From Pseudomonas sp. G.S.17 (GTDB lineage: Bacteria; Pseudomonadota; Gammaproteobacteria; Pseudomonadales; Pseudomonadaceae): a stretch of DNA of 64,000 nucleotides. The translations under genes were made by a program, and so were the position numbers. The notes under the pieces are model-generated. The model did no database searches. It was not told where the DNA came from and saw only the letters and a program-made list of their open reading frames with translations. The DNA lies in assembly GCF_038096165.1 (NCBI RefSeq), contig NZ_CP151076.1, forward strand, positions 4,585,501 to 4,649,500, written 5' to 3'. Shown here one piece after another: positions 8,854 through 17,068 of the stretch. Each line of letters opens with the position of its first letter. Within the stretch, counting starts at the first letter, position 1.

Positions 8854-8898
8854 TTAAATTACGACCATAATTTAAGCGCATTGTATGTCGGCCGACAT
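8854..8898. promoter_or_regulatory. Two palindromes upstream of the FabF-like gene, candidate operators
   Basis: At 8854-8875 TTAAATTA and TAATTTAA are perfect 8-base arms around CGACCA. At 8885-8898 ATGTCGGCCGACAT is a perfect 14-base palindrome. Both lie 130-180 bases before the ketosynthase start, in a 294-base stretch (8722-9015) otherwise lacking genes. Size and symmetry suit a TetR-type dimer and the convergent gene encodes a TetR protein, but the pairing is inferred. Confidence 0.5.
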
Positions 8899-8972
8899 TC
8901 ATCATGTCAAGCGGGTTGAGAGTTTGGAGCAACGGGGATGACGGATGGGGTTGCGATTAGGCGGGAGAAAGA

Positions 8973-8993
8973 CGGCCGATCCTTGATCGGCCG
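8973..8993 (-). terminator. Terminator-like hairpin after the ComEA-like gene
   Basis: CGGCCGATC and GATCGGCCG are perfect 9-base arms with a 3-base loop, 23 bases past the stop codon. On the minus strand it is followed by the pyrimidine-rich TCTTTCTC rather than a pure T run. Confidence 0.6.
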
Positions 8994-9015
8994 GGTTGGA
9001 GTGAGGCAGGACGCG

Positions 9016-9345
9016 TTACTGAACCACAAGCTTTTCGCGGTTCTTTTCCAGAATGGCTTTGCCAATGCCCTTCACTTCAATGAGCTCATCAACCGAAGTG
9101 AACGCACCATTGGTCTCGCGGTAGGCAACAATCGCATTGGCTTTGCCCATGCCGATACCGGACAGCTGCTTTTGCAGCGTTTCCGCATCGGCGGTGTTGA
9201 TGTTGACCTTATCGGTCATTTGTTGCTGCATGCTCGCCATCTTTGGCGTATCCATTGTTGCAGGCGACATCGGCGCGGCCGTAACCGCGACCGAGGCACT
9301 GGTCAGCAAAGCAAACAACAGCGAGGACAGAAAAGACTTACGCAT
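9016..9345 (-). CDS. ComEA-like exported helix-hairpin-helix protein
   Basis: The 109-residue protein begins with a signal peptide (MRKSFLSSLLFALLTSASVA, cleavage near VTAAP), followed by a short methionine-rich linker. A double helix-hairpin-helix domain follows: VNINTADAETL, LSGIGMGKANAIVAYR and LIEVKGIGKAILE. This is the ComEA/YbaV fold, which binds DNA without sequence preference in the periplasm. The upstream methionines at 9396 and nearby extend the frame, but MRKSF is preceded by GGAG and starts a proper signal peptide. It lies beside wbpM, as I recall it doing in other Pseudomonas genomes. DNA uptake was not shown for this one. Confidence 0.85.
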   Translation of the reverse strand: MRKSFLSSLLFALLTSASVAVTAAPMSPATMDTPKMASMQQQMTDKVNINTADAETLQKQLSGIGMGKANAIVAYRETNGAFTSVDELIEVKGIGKAILEKNREKLVVQ

Positions 9346-9513
9346 TAGCAGGCTCCATAACATCATTAAAGTTAGCAACTTTCCAAAGTCGCTCATTCAA
9401 ATTAGTTGATGAATGGGGGCTGTCAAAGGCGACAAGAGTTTCGAGTTATTACTCGAATCAGTTGTAAAAATAGCTCACAAATAAAAAGTCCAGTTAGACC
9501 GAGTCAATCCTTA

Positions 9514-11508
9514 TCAGAATTCGCCGCGACGTTCCTGATATATCCAGTCAACAATTTCCCCGTCCGGCGAATAACCACTGACGGTTTCCCTTAGTTGTTG
9601 TCTGACAGCAGTGTAATCATCGTCTTCAACGGCTGTAAGAAGTTGAGAGAGGCGCACCTTCAATACTTCCCAGGACAGATAGTCTTCGTGAGCGCTCATG
9701 ATCATCGGGTGTTCGGTTGACACCACGTTATCGCCGATCAGCAACTCTTCGTACAACTTTTCGCCTGGACGCAATCCGGTGAACTCAATCGAGATATCGC
9801 CGTGGGGATTTTTCTCGGACCGAATACTCAAGCCTGACAAATGCACCATCTTCTCTGCAAGTTCGACGATCTTCACCGGTTCACCCATGTCCAGAACGAA
9901 CACGTCGCCACCCTGGCCCATGGAACCGGCCTGGATTACCAGCTGGGCGGCTTCCGGAATAGTCATGAAATAACGGGTAATTTTCGGGTGGGTGACCGTC
10001 AACGGCCCACCGGACTGAATTTGCTTATGGAACAGCGGAATGACCGAGCCCGATGAGCCCAGGACGTTGCCAAAACGAACCATGATGAATCGGGTTTTGT
10101 TGACCTGATAGACGTTAGCCTTGTCACCGAACATTACCGGCGCCGTTTCGCGACTCAAGGCCTGAAGGGTCAGCTCGGCCAGACGCTTGGTGCTGCCCAT
10201 GACATTGGTTGGCCGGACAGCCTTGTCCGTGGAAATCAGCACAAAGTTCGCGACACCCGCCTGAAGTGCCGCCTGGGCAGTGTTAAGGGTACCCACGACA
10301 TTGTTGATCACGCCTTCGGCAATATTGTGCTCAACCATAGGCACGTGCTTATACGCTGCGGCGTGATAAACCGTTGCCACATGCCAGGTTTTCATGATGT
10401 CCAGCAACTTGGAGTGATTACGTACCGACCCCAGAATCGGCAACAACTTCACCGACAAAGACTCGCGCGCAACCCGCTGCTCAAGCTCGGAAAGAATGGT
10501 GTAGAGGTTGAACTCACTGTGATCGAACAACAGCAGCGTCGTTGGCCCAAGCAACAGAATCTGCCGACAGAGTTCGGAGCCGATCGACCCACCCGCGCCG
10601 GTCACCAGCACCACCTGGCCTTTGATGCAGCGCTCCAGCAGTTCCTCCTGGGCGGGTACGGAATCGCGCCCGAGCAGGTCGGCGATGTCCACTTCCTGAA
10701 GGTCATCCACCTTGACCCGGCCTGCGGCCAGATCCATGAAGCCGGGTACGCTGCGCACGTGCAGCGGAAAACCTTCCAGATAGCCCAGAACCTCGCGACG
10801 CCGGCCACGGGTCGATGAGGGAATCGCCAGTAATATTTCCTGAGCGCCAGTGACCTCGATCATTCGCTGGATGTGTTTGGGCTTGTAGACCTGCAACCCG
10901 GAAATCACCCGATTGGAGATGGATTCGTCGTCATCGATAAATGCCACGGGCCGCATCAGCCGCCCCATTCGCAGGGCCGCGACCAGTTGATTACCGGCTG
11001 CGCCCGCGCCATAGATCGCGACCTTGGGCAAGCCGTCATCACGGTTGGTAAACGGCACGTGCTGCGCGGCAGAAAACCAGTCGCCGAGGAAATATTGACG
11101 CATCGCCAGGCGCAGCCCGCCGATCATCACCAGGCTCAACCACCAATAGTTGAACATGATGGAACGCGGTACCACAGGCTGATGATTGCTGTAGGAATAT
11201 ACGATACAACCAAGAATAAGAGCGGAAAGGCTTACAGCCTTGATGATCGCTATCAACGCATCATTGCCGAAATAGCGCATGACAGCGCGGTACATCCCGA
11301 ACCGGATAAACAGCGGAATAGCAACGATCGGCGCGCTGATGAACAGCCAGGTATGTTTTTCCAGCGGATTGACCAGGTCGTCGATTCCCAGACGAACGAC
11401 GAACGCCATCCAAAGCGCAAACCAGACCAACACAACATCAGTGGCGACCTGGATTACACGCTTTTGCCGACGTGGCAACGCCACTAAAAAATTCCGTAAC
11501 GTGTTCAT
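9514..11508 (-). CDS. wbpM: WbpM-type nucleotide-sugar 4,6-dehydratase, membrane-bound
   Basis: This 664-residue protein has four N-terminal membrane helices (residues about 15-125), a CoA-binding-like Rossmann region (VAIYGAGAAGNQLVAALR), and a C-terminal dehydratase domain with VLVTGAGGSIGSELCRQ near residue 297 and ISTDKAVRPTNVMGSTKR near residue 430. The catalytic tyrosine of ordinary SDRs is replaced by methionine (MGSTK), as in WbpM/FlaA1. The enzyme makes 4-keto-6-deoxy UDP-sugars for O-antigen. I chose ATG 11508 rather than the GTG at 11550 because the longer form has no ribosome site, though SD spacing at 11508 is tight. It is the conserved right border gene of the Pseudomonas O-antigen locus. 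Confidence 0.92.
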   Translation of the reverse strand: MNTLRNFLVALPRRQKRVIQVATDVVLVWFALWMAFVVRLGIDDLVNPLEKHTWLFISAPIVAIPLFIRFGMYRAVMRYFGNDALIAIIKAVSLSALILGCIVYSYSNHQPVVPRSIMFNYWWLSLVMIGGLRLAMRQYFLGDWFSAAQHVPFTNRDDGLPKVAIYGAGAAGNQLVAALRMGRLMRPVAFIDDDESISNRVISGLQVYKPKHIQRMIEVTGAQEILLAIPSSTRGRRREVLGYLEGFPLHVRSVPGFMDLAAGRVKVDDLQEVDIADLLGRDSVPAQEELLERCIKGQVVLVTGAGGSIGSELCRQILLLGPTTLLLFDHSEFNLYTILSELEQRVARESLSVKLLPILGSVRNHSKLLDIMKTWHVATVYHAAAYKHVPMVEHNIAEGVINNVVGTLNTAQAALQAGVANFVLISTDKAVRPTNVMGSTKRLAELTLQALSRETAPVMFGDKANVYQVNKTRFIMVRFGNVLGSSGSVIPLFHKQIQSGGPLTVTHPKITRYFMTIPEAAQLVIQAGSMGQGGDVFVLDMGEPVKIVELAEKMVHLSGLSIRSEKNPHGDISIEFTGLRPGEKLYEELLIGDNVVSTEHPMIMSAHEDYLSWEVLKVRLSQLLTAVEDDDYTAVRQQLRETVSGYSPDGEIVDWIYQERRGEF

Positions 11509-11619
11509 GACTCCTTCCCGCACCTCTTGCTCCCCCTCTTGTTTCGACACAACGAATTTGAACTGTCACGCAAACACGGAATTGTTTCAATTTATCTGAA
11601 AAACCGGGGTACCGCGCTG

Positions 11620-12636
11620 TCAATCACGTTCGAGCGCGCCCGCACTGAATTTGACTGCCAGCAACACCAACGGCACATAGGCAATGCAAATGCCCAACAG
11701 CCCGTCAATTCCGGACGTCACCACCCACAACGCTACGGGCAGCAGCCACAACAGGTTAATCAAGCCCACTGCCAGCGTGACCGGCAGGTGCCGACCGTAC
11801 CGCCGTGATGCGAATTGATAAGCATGACTGCGATGGGCTTCGTAAACCTTGTCCCCGCGCAACAAACGCCGGATCAGGGTGAAGGTCGCATCGACGATGA
11901 ACACTCCCAGCAAAATCAACCATGCCCAGAATAGCTGAGGTGAAGCCCAACCCGCCTGCAGCGAAGCCACCCCCAACACGACGCCTAGAAATCCGCTGCC
12001 TGCGTCACCCATGAAGATTTTAGCTGGCGGAAAATTCCAGAACAGGAACCCGGCAACTGCCGCCGCGAGCAGCATTGGCATCCAGATCAGCTCAGTAAAA
12101 CCGCACATCAGGTAAATGATGCTCGCACCACAGCAAACGCTCAACGCCTCAATACTGGCAATGCCGTCGATGCCATCCATGAAGTTGTAGAGATTGAGCA
12201 TCCATACAAGATAAAACGCCGCGAGAACGTTACCGACAAAACCGAGATCGACCCGCACGCCAAAAAGATCCAGTGGTGCCAGGCCGCCCAGCCAGAACAG
12301 CGCCCATGCCGCAGCCGCAAAATGACCAAGCAACCGCCAACGCGCGGCAATATGCCCGTGATCATCCATGAAGCCGATCACCGCAACCAAAGCGCCCGCG
12401 CCCGCTATCGCTATTAACGCGGCAGTAGGCAGTTTTTGCTGGAAACCGAGCAAGACCAGCGCCAGGAGAAATGTAATAACGATAGAAACGCCGCCCCCAC
12501 GTGGCGTAGGCACCGAATGCGAACTACGGGCATTGGGCACATCCATCAAACTTTGCGAAAGCGCATAGCGACGAAGACCGGCCGTCAGCGTTAGCGACAA
12601 CAACACCGCCAATACAACCCACCACCACTCACTCAT
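11620..12636 (-). CDS. wbpL: WbpL/WecA-type undecaprenyl-phosphate sugar-1-phosphate transferase
   Basis: The 338-residue polytopic protein has about ten to eleven membrane helices. Family motifs are visible: NARSSHSVPTPRGGG after the first helix, FMDDHGHI, NLYNFMDGIDGIAS (the aspartate-rich catalytic loop), IFMGDAGSGFLG and the cytoplasmic histidine motif AHRSHAYQ. These enzymes start O-antigen assembly by loading a sugar phosphate onto the lipid carrier at the inner membrane. Its start overlaps the end of the epimerase gene by 8 bases, so the two are translationally coupled. WbpL uses FucNAc/GlcNAc in P. aeruginosa; the sugar here cannot be told from sequence. Confidence 0.88.
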   Translation of the reverse strand: MSEWWWVVLAVLLSLTLTAGLRRYALSQSLMDVPNARSSHSVPTPRGGGVSIVITFLLALVLLGFQQKLPTAALIAIAGAGALVAVIGFMDDHGHIAARWRLLGHFAAAAWALFWLGGLAPLDLFGVRVDLGFVGNVLAAFYLVWMLNLYNFMDGIDGIASIEALSVCCGASIIYLMCGFTELIWMPMLLAAAVAGFLFWNFPPAKIFMGDAGSGFLGVVLGVASLQAGWASPQLFWAWLILLGVFIVDATFTLIRRLLRGDKVYEAHRSHAYQFASRRYGRHLPVTLAVGLINLLWLLPVALWVVTSGIDGLLGICIAYVPLVLLAVKFSAGALERD

Positions 12637-13609
12637 CGTTTTTATGTTCCAGATAATATTGCGCAGTCTTCTTCATGGCTTCTTCGACACTGACCGGAGG
12701 CGCCCAGCCGAGCATCGTACAGGTTTTGGTTATATCAACCTGCAGGGAACCGCAGAGTCTTTGTGAAAAAGCTCGCTTCCCCAATAGCGTGGCGGCTGTC
12801 GTCAGCAACCACATCGGCACCGGGATCAAGCGCGGTGCCTTGCCCAAGGCCTTGGCCATTTGCCTCAGTAGCCCGGATGTAGACAGATCATTGCCGTCGC
12901 TGACCAGAAACGTCTGGTTGGCGGCGGCCGGATGTTGAATGCACGCGACTATCAGATCCACCAGATTATCCAGAGCAACCAGACTGCGCCGATTGTTGAT
13001 GGCACCAAGCGGCAGCGGAACACCTTTGTCGAGCCAGCGCATCATGCTCAGGAAGTTGGCCTTGACGCCGGGACCGTAAACCAGCACCGGGCGAATGATG
13101 ACCACTTCCATGCCCGTACGAGCGGCGAGTTCTCGAAGTCCTTGTTCAGCCTTGGCTTTCGAGACGCCATAAGGATCAGAAGGATTGGCAACCTGATCGG
13201 CGCTAAAGGGTTTGGTCGATGCTGTTGCCTCGCCATTTACCTTGATTGAACTGATGAAGATAAAGCGCTTCACACCTGCCGCCGCCGCCTGTTCGGCAAG
13301 GTTCAGCGTTCCGGCTACGTTGATGCGCAGATACTCTGCTTCAGGGTCCAGCGAGGTATCGTTCATTACGTGAACGCGGGCGGCGGTGTGGATGACAACG
13401 TCAACATCGTCTACAAAACTATCCCACTGAACGTCCGGCTCAATCGACTTGATCGGTACAACTTCCAGAGCATCATCGGGCTCGGCGTAATCACCACGTA
13501 CGGCGACACGCACCGAAAAATCGGAGCGAGCCGACAAATGACGCGAAACAGCACCACCGACAAACCCTGTCGCGCCAGTAATGCCAATCAATGTCGTTTT
13601 ACCAACCAT
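12629..13609 (-). CDS. NAD-dependent sugar epimerase/dehydratase (WbpV-like SDR)
   Basis: This 326-residue extended SDR has the dinucleotide motif GITGATGFVGGAV at the N-terminus, VIHTAARVHV, FISSIKVNGE and the catalytic YGVSKAKAE. It resembles the WbpV/WbiG group of 4-epimerases that sit beside the WbpL-like transferase in O-antigen loci. The substrate is probably a UDP-HexNAc-derived sugar (inference). The frame opens at a TTG at 13663, but ATG 13609 starts exactly at the canonical N-terminus. It is followed with an 8-base overlap by the transferase gene. Just upstream is the end of a decayed glycosyltransferase. Confidence 0.86.
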   Translation of the reverse strand: MVGKTTLIGITGATGFVGGAVSRHLSARSDFSVRVAVRGDYAEPDDALEVVPIKSIEPDVQWDSFVDDVDVVIHTAARVHVMNDTSLDPEAEYLRINVAGTLNLAEQAAAAGVKRFIFISSIKVNGEATASTKPFSADQVANPSDPYGVSKAKAEQGLRELAARTGMEVVIIRPVLVYGPGVKANFLSMMRWLDKGVPLPLGAINNRRSLVALDNLVDLIVACIQHPAAANQTFLVSDGNDLSTSGLLRQMAKALGKAPRLIPVPMWLLTTAATLLGKRAFSQRLCGSLQVDITKTCTMLGWAPPVSVEEAMKKTAQYYLEHKNDE

Positions 13610-13659
13610 AAGACCGTACTCTGGAAATTTCAGGGATGTTACCGACAGGACTTCAAAAC

Positions 13660-14259
13660 TCAATTGAAATATTCAACAAGCTTCGCATTCACTTTTATTG
13701 CATCAAATCTGGCTTTGGCCAGGCTATAGCTTTCCGGCCCCATAGGTTCGATCCGATCTGGATTTTCTATAAAAAAGACCATCTATCTACGAGGCCCGGA
13801 ACCGAAAATAGCGGAAAAATAAATCCATTTCCTCCATGAACGACGGTGTCCCTACAGCCAGGCACATTTGTAGTAAGGACCGGCCGACCTATCGCCATTG
13901 CTTCCTGGGTACTCCGGGGAACCCCTTTCTGGGCAGGATGCCAAGACAAAGACACTTAAGCCAGCTGCGCACGTCCTCAACATGACCGGGATGTATGACG
14001 ATGCCCTTGTGCATAAGCTGTAGGAGTTCCTCACGTGACAGCGCTTCCGGATTAGCTTCATCCAGATCAGCTAACAGGAAGAATTTGGCTGCGGGGTACC
14101 TGAGCTTTACCTGTCGCGCAGCCGTTACATACTCTCGTACGCCTTTTCGGCCAGAAAACTACCCACGAAAATAACGTTGACTACACAAGAGGGTGGTGCC
14201 GAATACACATATCTCTGTAGATCAAGGCCAATACCACTTAATACATGGACCTTGCGGAC
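13660..14259 (-). pseudogene. Remnant of a family 4 (GT-B) glycosyltransferase, truncated and frameshifted
   Basis: Reading the minus strand and changing frame gives the C-terminal half of a group 1 glycosyltransferase: KVHVLSGIGLDLQRY and VIFVGSFLAEK in one frame; VREYVTAARQVKLRYPAAKF and IVIHPGHVEDVRSWL in the next; VFVLASCPERG in a third; GVPRSTQEAMAIGRPV and NVPGCRDTVVHGGNGF in a fourth; and ENPDRIEPMGPESYSLAKA to EYFN and a TGA at 13660 in a fifth. At least four shifts are needed (near 14142, 13957, 13921 and 13770). The N-terminal half is absent; its place is taken by the metallo-beta-lactamase gene. No longer functional as read, unless the shifts are assembly errors. Confidence 0.85.
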
Positions 14260-14294
14260 CTATGAGCACAGGATGTATTCGACGCCAACAGTTA

Positions 14295-15740
14295 TTAGCT
14301 GGTAATCATTACAGCGCGTTTTTTAGCTGCGTATTTCCGATTCAGCGAGGCGCCCAAGGTCTTTTTCGCATTGATCTCACCATGAACCAGCCTTATCTCT
14401 GTCGGCCATTCACTCATACCCGTAACGAACTCGATCAACTCGCCCTGATCGGCATGCGCTGAATAGCCACCCACAGTGGTCACGCCTGCATTGATTGCGA
14501 AACGCTCCCGATCCAGCTCGACGTAGCCGCCCTGCGGTCCGTACTTCTGAATGGCTGCGCCGGGCGTGCCTTTGACTTGATAGCCGACGAATATGACGTT
14601 GTGCCGGCTATCGCCCAGCATCGCCTTGAGATAATTGACGATTCGGCCGCCTGCGCACATGCCGTGGCCGGCAATGACAATCGCTGGGCGTTTGGTACTG
14701 GATAGATAATTGACGACCTGCAGATGCTTGTCGTGGCTGTCGATGGTGATCAACTGTCCGAACGCCAGGGGTCTACGCCCTTCGCTCAGTCGCTCCTGAG
14801 CTTCGGCATCCCAGTAATCATTGAAGTCCCTGTATATCCTGGTGAAGCTTGCTGCGAGGGGAGAATCCAGAATGACTGGCAATTGCGACCAGCCCGCCGC
14901 TGGACCGGCTTCGATGCCTTCAGGATTAGTGGGGAAAGGCGCATCGGCAAGCACTTTACGTCGCAGGATGTCTTCGATTTCGTACAGCAACTCTTGCGTG
15001 CGGCCGATGCTGAACGCCGGAATCAATACGGTGCCGTTATCGGCCAAGGCCTGGTCTATAACTGCCTCGAGCCTTTGCTGTCGGCTGGCGCGATCTTCAT
15101 GCAGGCGATCACCATAGGTGCTTTCCAAGACCAGTATGTCAGCCCGCTCAGGCGACTTGGGACCTGGCAAGAAGGGTGTATGGCTTGAACCCAGGTCGCC
15201 GGAAAACACTACACGCTTGTTACGCTTCTCCAGCGGATAATTGATATCGAACTCAACATACGCAGAGCCCAGGATATGCCCTGCTCGCTGCAGGCGAACG
15301 CTGCATACCAATTGGTCGGTTTCGACGACCGTGAACCATCGGTCAAACGGTAGTGGGACTATTCGTTTATTGATAGTCGTCAGGTAGTCATCCAGTTCTT
15401 CTGCAGAACGACCAAACTGGTGACTGAAGGCATCTTGCAAGACGACTGGCAATAGATGTGCAGAGGGTTCGCTACACAAAATGGGACCAGTGTACCCGGC
15501 AGCCAGCAACTCAGGAATGCGACCCACATGGTCGGCATGCACATGGGTTAGTACCAACGCCTTTATGGTGTCTAGAGCAAACTGAATGGAATTAACAGCG
15601 GATGGGTCTTTTCCGTCAACAGACTCCAACAAAGCCCCACAATCGATGAGCAGGCTGTAATGTTCATCCATCTGCAACTCATGACATGAGCCAGTAACAC
15701 TTGCAACGCCGCCATGATGAGTGATTTGGGGATACTGCAT
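14295..15740 (-). CDS. Beta-CASP metallo-beta-lactamase-fold hydrolase (RNA exonuclease-like)
   Basis: The 481-residue protein has the zinc motif LTHVHADHVGRIPE near residue 60, the histidine of RAGHILGSAYVEF, an aspartate in VVFSGDLGSSHTPFLPG, and ESTYGDRLH, then a beta-CASP insertion with IPAFSIGRTQELLYEI and a C-terminal VIAGHGMCAGGRIVNYL and GYSAHADQGELIEF. This is the Ysh1/CPSF-73-like bacterial group, usually taken as RNA nucleases. The ATG at 15740 is preceded by GAGG at 8 bases; the open frame runs 17 residues further. It lies inside the O-antigen locus on the same strand as the sugar genes; similar genes occur at this site in other Pseudomonas by memory. The substrate is unknown. Confidence 0.85.
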   Translation of the reverse strand: MQYPQITHHGGVASVTGSCHELQMDEHYSLLIDCGALLESVDGKDPSAVNSIQFALDTIKALVLTHVHADHVGRIPELLAAGYTGPILCSEPSAHLLPVVLQDAFSHQFGRSAEELDDYLTTINKRIVPLPFDRWFTVVETDQLVCSVRLQRAGHILGSAYVEFDINYPLEKRNKRVVFSGDLGSSHTPFLPGPKSPERADILVLESTYGDRLHEDRASRQQRLEAVIDQALADNGTVLIPAFSIGRTQELLYEIEDILRRKVLADAPFPTNPEGIEAGPAAGWSQLPVILDSPLAASFTRIYRDFNDYWDAEAQERLSEGRRPLAFGQLITIDSHDKHLQVVNYLSSTKRPAIVIAGHGMCAGGRIVNYLKAMLGDSRHNVIFVGYQVKGTPGAAIQKYGPQGGYVELDRERFAINAGVTTVGGYSAHADQGELIEFVTGMSEWPTEIRLVHGEINAKKTLGASLNRKYAAKKRAVMITS

Positions 15741-15873
15741 GAATGACCTCTTCAATCCTGACTCAGCGGTAGGTCCGATTCCTCGCAGCAAGCCAAAATG
15801 CCGTCGTGCAGATACATGCGCTTAGGGACATTTCGAACAAACTTCGATTAGTTCAACCACGCTCGTCCATTAG

Positions 15874-17065
15874 GGAAGGTCTGAAGTAGGCAGGCGTTTT
15901 CAACGGCCCCGTAGCTTGAGGCTCAAAAAATGTCGACTCAATCGAAAATCAGACCTCTTCCTCTATTAATTCCCCTTTTTTCTGCGTATGAGCGCTTTTC
16001 AGTGCTCATTGTCCGCATTACAGACGCACCTCTCCTGCATTCAGCAATCGTTTTCGCATCATCCACAGGTTCGACAGAGCAAACAGCGTGGTCTGCTGCG
16101 CGGTGTTTTTAACAAGGCCCCGGAAGCGCACTTTCGTATAACCAAACTGGCGTTTGATCACGCGAAACGGATGCTCAACCTTGGCACGCAGTTGAGCTTT
16201 CGCGTATTCGATTTTGCGACGCATGCGCCCGATCAGGCTCTTCTTTGCATGCTTTTTATAGCGGCTGGGCCGAGCGGCAATCGACCAGATCATTTGGCGA
16301 TCTTGATGCTCGGGGCGCTTTTCGACGCCGGTGTAACCGGCATCGCCAGAGACGTAAGTTTCTTCTCCGTGCAGCAACTTATCGACCTGGGTTACGTCCG
16401 CGACATTCGCCGCAGTGCCCACTACGCTATGCACCAAACCGGATTCGGCATCGACACCGATGTGCGATTTCATCCCGAAATAGTATTGATTTCCCTTCTT
16501 GGTCTGATGCATTTCAGGGTCGCGTTTGCCGTCTTTGTTCTTGGTCGAACTCGGCGCATGAATGATCGTCGCATCGACCACCGTGCCTTGGCGCAGCAAC
16601 AAACCACGGTCGCCCAAATAACCATTGATCACCTGCAAAATCCCACCGGCCAGCTCATGTTTTTCCAGCAGTCGACGGAAGTTGAGGATCGTGGTTTCGT
16701 CTGGAATTCGATCCAGATGCAGCCCGGCAAACTGGCGCAGAATTGTGGTTTCGTAGAGCGATTCTTCCATGGCCGGGTCGCTATAACCGAACCAGTTTTG
16801 CATCAGATGAACCCGCAACATCACCATCAACGGATAGGCCGGACGACCACCTTCGCCCTTTGGATAGTGCGGCTCGATCAGCTTGATCAAGCCATTCCAT
16901 GGCACGACCTGATCCATCTCGTTCAGGAAGCGCTCACGGCGGGTTTGTTTGCGTTTGCCAGCGTATTCGGCGTCAGCGAAGGACATCTGCTTCATCGGGG
17001 CTCAACCGTTCAGTGCTTGTGACTGGCGTATTTCACCAGATTTCGAAGTCTTTTTCAGAGTTTCC
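15874..17065 (-). mobile_element. IS5-family insertion sequence, complete
   Basis: The element is 1192 bases long and ends in imperfect inverted repeats GGAAGGTCTGAAGTAGGC (left) and, reversed, GGAAACTCTGAAAAAGAC (right), 13 of 18 matching. It is flanked by TTAG on both sides (15870-15873 and 17066-17069), the 4-base YTAR-type duplication of IS5 elements. It carries one intact transposase gene. Its right duplication is shared with the next insertion sequence. Confidence 0.88.
16018..16995 (-). CDS. IS5-family DDE transposase
   Basis: The 325-residue transposase has an N-terminal DUF772-type domain (MKQMSFADAEYAGKRKQTRR, PLMVMLRVHLMQNWFGYSDP) and a DDE domain: TVVDATIIHAPSS with the first aspartate, YVSGDAGYTGVEKR with the second, and KAQLRAKVEHPFRVIKRQFG with the catalytic glutamate. 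The frame is uninterrupted and the terminal repeats are present, so the element may still be active. The length fits the IS5 subgroup. Confidence 0.93.
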   Translation of the reverse strand: MKQMSFADAEYAGKRKQTRRERFLNEMDQVVPWNGLIKLIEPHYPKGEGGRPAYPLMVMLRVHLMQNWFGYSDPAMEESLYETTILRQFAGLHLDRIPDETTILNFRRLLEKHELAGGILQVINGYLGDRGLLLRQGTVVDATIIHAPSSTKNKDGKRDPEMHQTKKGNQYYFGMKSHIGVDAESGLVHSVVGTAANVADVTQVDKLLHGEETYVSGDAGYTGVEKRPEHQDRQMIWSIAARPSRYKKHAKKSLIGRMRRKIEYAKAQLRAKVEHPFRVIKRQFGYTKVRFRGLVKNTAQQTTLFALSNLWMMRKRLLNAGEVRL

Positions 17066-17068
17066 TTA

